Source: Ruminococcus flavefaciens
GTDB lineage: Bacteria > Bacillota > Clostridia > Oscillospirales > Ruminococcaceae
NCBI GenBank assembly: GCA_002350065.1
Contig: DEDQ01000073.1
Span: forward strand, 24,881-33,258
Direction of reading: 5' to 3'
DNA: 8,378 nucleotides
The translations under genes and the position numbers were made by a program. Below the pieces are notes generated by a model. It searched no databases and was not told the DNA's origin. It was given only the letters and a program-made list of their open reading frames with translations. Every line of letters starts with the position of its first letter. The stretch's first letter is position 1. Of this stretch, positions 6,090 to 8,378 are shown in pieces.

Positions 6090-6404
6090 ATGTCTGAAAT
6101 GAACGAATACACCCCTGAGCTTTTCGAGCTCATCGACGACCAGGGAAACAAAAAGCAGTTCGAGCTCATCGACGCAGCTGAAGTCCGCGGAGAACAGTAT
6201 TTCGCAATGCTCCCTGCAGCTGAGGATGACGACTACCTCAATGCCGACTGCGACCTCGTTATACTCAAATCCATTGAGGAAGACGGCGAGGAGATACTCG
6301 CTTCCATAGATGATGACGACGAATTTGAAGTCGTATCTGCCTTCTTCCTTGAAAGGATAGAAGATGCTCTCAACAGCTTCGATGACGATGAAGATGAGGA
6401 ATAA
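6090..6404 (+). CDS. DUF1292 family protein (YrzB-like), 104 aa
   Basis: A small, very acidic soluble protein. The N-terminal part has the DUF1292 pattern of two short strands, 'FELIDDQGNKKQFELIDAAEVRGEQYFAML' read as ELIDD.G....FE.ID..E..G..Y..L, followed by a DCDLVILKSIEEDGEE strand pair and an Asp/Glu-rich tail (DDDEDEE). The start ATG 6090 follows GGAG at 6080-6083; the upstream in-frame ATG at 5964 lies before the promoter and cannot be used from it. The family is widespread in Firmicutes (YrzB in B. subtilis), and its function is not established. The gene appears to be transcribed alone and is divergent from the large RNA. No hairpin terminator follows, so some transcripts may run into the 6S gene. 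Confidence 0.85.
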   Translation: MSEMNEYTPELFELIDDQGNKKQFELIDAAEVRGEQYFAMLPAAEDDDYLNADCDLVILKSIEEDGEEILASIDDDDEFEVVSAFFLERIEDALNSFDDDEDEE

Positions 6405-6434
6405 AATTTTTTTGAAATTTACATAAAAAAGGTA

Positions 6435-6463
6435 TTGATTTTTTGAATTGTATGTGTTATAAT
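6435..6463 (+). promoter_or_regulatory. promoter of the 6S-like RNA
   Basis: TTGATT (6435-6440) and TATAAT (6458-6463) are 17 bases apart, and TG at 6455-6456 makes an extended -10 (TGTTATAAT). The predicted start is near 6470. No ribosome binding site or coding frame follows. Confidence 0.75.
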
Positions 6464-6469
6464 ATATAC

Positions 6470-6705
6470 AAGAGATAAAGAATTCTGCCTTGTTCGAGTT
6501 AATATAGTTTTTATAATCCAACACTTTTTAATAGGGAATTCGACTCCTGCTGTGGATTGCAGACCTCCCGCTTGCGGACGAAGGGAGCGTGAAGCTTCAG
6601 GGCGTTTACCCACCTGCTTCGTGCGGGTTTTATTCGCTATATGACGGCAAGGCGGATACGCAAAGCTACTCGGCACCGAGAGAATACTCCCGGTGCCGTT
6701 CTTTT
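6470..6705 (+). ncRNA. ssrS: probable 6S RNA
   Basis: 6S RNA binds the housekeeping RNA polymerase by imitating an open promoter. Here a promoter and a terminator frame about 235 non-coding bases that can fold into the expected rod. Outer closing stems pair GCCTTG (6487-6492) with CAAGGC (6648-6653) and ATATAG (6502-6507) with CTATAT (6637-6642). A less paired AT-rich middle follows (TTTTTATAATCCAAC on one side, TTTACCCACC on the other), with an apical arm containing CTCCC/GGGAG. Position also fits: in B. subtilis a 6S gene (bsrA) lies close to the rarA homologue. I see no SRP, tmRNA or RNase P signature. The mature RNA may end before the terminator hairpin. The identification rests on shape and context, not an alignment. 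Confidence 0.68.
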
Positions 6706-6706
6706 T
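6671..6706 (+). terminator. intrinsic terminator of the 6S-like RNA
   Basis: CGGCACCG (6671-6678) pairs with CGGTGCCG (6691-6698), and an inner GAG/CTC stem closes an AATA loop. The hairpin is followed by TTCTTTTT. Confidence 0.88.
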
Positions 6707-6716
6707 ATCACTGCAC

Positions 6717-6756
6717 AAAAAAGCGCGTCCGGCGGCTTGCCAATGGACGCGCTTTT
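6717..6756 (-). terminator. intrinsic terminator of nrdDG, usable in both directions
   Basis: A 12-bp stem pairs AAAAGCGCGTCC (6719-6730) with GGACGCGCTTTT (6745-6756), with an inner GGC/GCC extension. On the minus strand it is followed by TTTTTT and begins two bases after the nrdG stop. On the plus strand it also ends in TTTT, giving a second stop behind the 6S gene. Confidence 0.88.
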
Positions 6757-6758
6757 AT

Positions 6759-7259
6759 TCATGGTTCACATTCAACTGCCCTGCCCTCTTTCAGGCTTGC
6801 CTGACAGTCGATATATCGCTGGTTGCTGCTTCCGCGGAACTTTATCTCCCAATCCTTCTGTTCAAGGATAAAGGGTCCGTCGATGAGGTAGTCCGTCACG
6901 GCAAGAAGCTCCTCCCAGCCGTTTTTATCCCGGTCTTTATAAAGCTGCTCGAACGTGTAGCCGGTGTAGGTTATAACGTTCATGCCGAGCTTTTTTACCT
7001 CCGCTCCGAGAGCCGCAAGAGTCTGCGCCTGACAGAAAGGCTCGCCTCCGCTGAACGTTACTCCGTCCAGCAGAGGATTGCTCTTAATCTTTTCAAGCAG
7101 TGTATCGGTATCCACAAGCTCACCGCCGTCGAAGTCGTGAGTCTGCGGATTGTGGCAGCCCTTACAGTTGTGAGGACAGCCCTGAGTGAATATCGTAAAT
7201 CTTATACCGGGTCCGTCAACTATCGAATCGTTGACTGTTCCGGCGATCCTGAGCTTCAT
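6759..7259 (-). CDS. nrdG: anaerobic ribonucleoside-triphosphate reductase activating protein
   Basis: A small radical-SAM enzyme that makes the glycyl radical on NrdD, so it works only without oxygen. Its [4Fe-4S] cluster motif CPHNCKGC (Cys28, Cys32, Cys35) has the CxxxCxxC spacing, preceded by DGPGIRFTIFTQG and followed by HNPQTHDFDGG. SGGEP (70-74) is the SAM-binding motif. The C-terminal 'DYLIDGPF....K.....RGSSNQRYID' stretch is typical of NrdG. At 166 residues it is full length. The ATG at 7257-7259 lies 9 bases after the nrdD stop; its ribosome binding site AAGGTGA overlaps that stop codon, so the two genes are almost certainly co-transcribed and coupled. Confidence 0.96.
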   Translation of the reverse strand: MKLRIAGTVNDSIVDGPGIRFTIFTQGCPHNCKGCHNPQTHDFDGGELVDTDTLLEKIKSNPLLDGVTFSGGEPFCQAQTLAALGAEVKKLGMNVITYTGYTFEQLYKDRDKNGWEELLAVTDYLIDGPFILEQKDWEIKFRGSSNQRYIDCQASLKEGRAVECEP

Positions 7260-7268
7260 TTTATCACC

Positions 7269-8378
7269 TTACACGTTATGTTTTACGCGGTCATGCTCCT
7301 CGGCACGTTTACCATCATTGAAGCGGTCAAGAGTACCTACGAGGTAGCCGGTTATACGACGGATACGGTCAAATGCAACGTTGTCCGAGTGCTCCTTGCG
7401 TCCGCAGCAGGGACATACATCGCCGATGATACCTGTGTATCCGCAGCAGGGGTCGCGGTCAACGGGGTGGTTGATAGCTCCGTAGCCGATTCCTGACTCC
7501 TTCATGCAGCGTACTATCTTCTCGAATGCGTTGAGGTTCTCGAGCGGGTCGCCGTCAAGCTCGATATAGCTGATGTGACCGGCATTTGTAAGCTCGTGGT
7601 AGGGAGCCTCTATCTTTATCTTCTCGAACGCGCTGATAGGATAGTAAACCGGAACATGGAATGAGTTTGTATAGTAATCACGGTCGGTAACGCCCTCGAT
7701 TATGCCGTATTTTTTAGCGTCCATACGGACAAAACGTCCGGAAAGTCCCTCGGCAGGAGTTGCAAGGAGGGAGAAGTTGAGACCGGTGCGCTTAGCCTCT
7801 TCATCGAGGCGCTTACGCATTGCTCCGACAATTTCAAGTCCGAGCTCGCGGGCTTCTTCGCTTTCGCCGTGGTGAGCTCCGATGAGAGCTTTAAGAGTCT
7901 CGGCAAGTCCGATGAAGCCGACTGAAAGAGTGCCGTGCTTGAGCACTTCCTCGATAGTATCGTCGGGACCAAGCTTGTCAGAATCTATCCATATGCCCTG
8001 TCCCATGAGGAACGGGAAGTTTCTTACACGCTTCTGGCACTGAATGCGGAAGCGGTGCATGAGCTGGTCGATAGCGAGGTCCATCATCTCGTCGAGCTTG
8101 TCGAAGAAGAGACCGACATTGTGGTCTGACTTGATAGCAAGTCTCGGGAGGTTGATAGATGTGAAGCTGAGATTTCCTCTGCCTGTAACTATCTCGCGGC
8201 TGGGGTCGTAATTGTTGCCGATAACACGGGTACGACAGCCCATGTAAGCTATCTCGGTATCAGGGTTGCCCTCTTTATAATACTGGAGATTATAGGGAGC
8301 GTCGATGAATGAGAAGTTCGGGAAGAGTCTCTTTGCGGAAACTCTGCACGCGAGCTTGAAAAGGTCATAGTTCGGGTC
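7269..8378 (-). CDS. nrdD: anaerobic ribonucleoside-triphosphate reductase, C-terminal half (5' end outside window)
   Basis: The large subunit of class III ribonucleotide reductase, which makes dNTPs in anaerobes using a glycyl radical. The frame is open to the right edge, so 369 residues remain of a protein usually about 700 or longer; the ATG at 8243 is internal. Visible hallmarks are YMGCRTRV near the start (MGCR is a conserved cysteine motif), 'GRGNLSFTSINLPRLA', 'GTLSVGFIGLAETLKAL', a cysteine-rich zinc region (DPCCGYTG...CPCCGR, about 7400-7460) and the glycyl-radical tail RRITGYL...RAEEHDRVKH, with the likely radical glycine codon at 7347-7349. The first cysteine of the zinc site appears to be Asp here. 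nrdG follows after 9 bases. The promoter is outside the window. Confidence 0.96.
   Translation of the reverse strand, partial: DPNYDLFKLACRVSAKRLFPNFSFIDAPYNLQYYKEGNPDTEIAYMGCRTRVIGNNYDPSREIVTGRGNLSFTSINLPRLAIKSDHNVGLFFDKLDEMMDLAIDQLMHRFRIQCQKRVRNFPFLMGQGIWIDSDKLGPDDTIEEVLKHGTLSVGFIGLAETLKALIGAHHGESEEARELGLEIVGAMRKRLDEEAKRTGLNFSLLATPAEGLSGRFVRMDAKKYGIIEGVTDRDYYTNSFHVPVYYPISAFEKIKIEAPYHELTNAGHISYIELDGDPLENLNAFEKIVRCMKESGIGYGAINHPVDRDPCCGYTGIIGDVCPCCGRKEHSDNVAFDRIRRITGYLVGTLDRFNDGKRAEEHDRVKHNV

Noticed and set aside
5907..6524. 205-codon minus-strand frame across the DUF1292 gene
   Set aside because: It is the antisense shadow of the DUF1292 gene and two promoters, with a low-complexity product and no ribosome binding site.
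6693..7496. 267-codon plus-strand frame over nrdG and the end of nrdD
   Set aside because: It is antisense to two clearly identified genes and crosses the terminator stem between 6S and nrdG.

Overview
The window looks like a chromosomal segment of a strictly anaerobic, low-to-mid G+C Firmicute of the Ruminococcus type. The main clues are a secreted dockerin protein whose repeats have the 'DASEVL..YS..STG' form seen in Ruminococcus cellulosome-type systems, a class III (oxygen-sensitive, glycyl-radical) ribonucleotide reductase with its activase, clostridial-style sigma-A promoters (TTGCAA-17-TATAAT) and strong AAGGAGG-type ribosome binding sites. No transposase, integrase, CRISPR array or tRNA was seen.

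Layout. Bases 1-1360 (+) hold three overlapping genes: the end of an unrecognised cytoplasmic protein, a 63-residue single-pass membrane protein, and a secreted protein ending in a two-repeat dockerin. Bases 1375-2748 (+) are a complete glyA unit (serine hydroxymethyltransferase) with its own promoter and a perfect 15-bp hairpin terminator. Directly after that hairpin, 2761-5244 (+) is a tightly overlapping run: a three-helix membrane protein, a small C39-like cysteine peptidase, a GNAT acetyltransferase and rarA (replication-associated AAA+ ATPase). Bases 6090-6404 (+) encode an acidic DUF1292 protein with its own promoter. Bases 6470-6705 (+) look like 6S RNA with promoter and terminator; a 6S gene near rarA agrees with the arrangement in Bacillus subtilis. 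Bases 6759-8378 (-) carry nrdG and the 3' half of nrdD, transcribed towards the 6S gene, with a strong terminator between them.

The most interesting part is 5245-5910. It has no credible protein gene, yet the minus strand shows a near-consensus promoter (TTGACA-17-TAAACT), an operator-like inverted repeat lying across that promoter, about 630 nt of non-coding sequence rich in hairpins, a helix that can join the two ends of the transcript, a GAAA-tetraloop hairpin, four copies of one short motif, and a terminator hairpin with its U-tract on the minus strand. I read this as an independent, probably regulated, large structured non-coding RNA. Its size and likely host bring ROOL-type RNAs (rumen-originating, ornate, large) to mind, but the family cannot be assigned from the sequence alone.

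How the parts fit: glyA, nrdDG and rarA are core functions (one-carbon units, anaerobic dNTP supply, replication-fork maintenance), and 6S RNA is a global RNA polymerase regulator. The membrane protein/C39/GNAT trio and the dockerin operon are accessory genes of unknown substrate.
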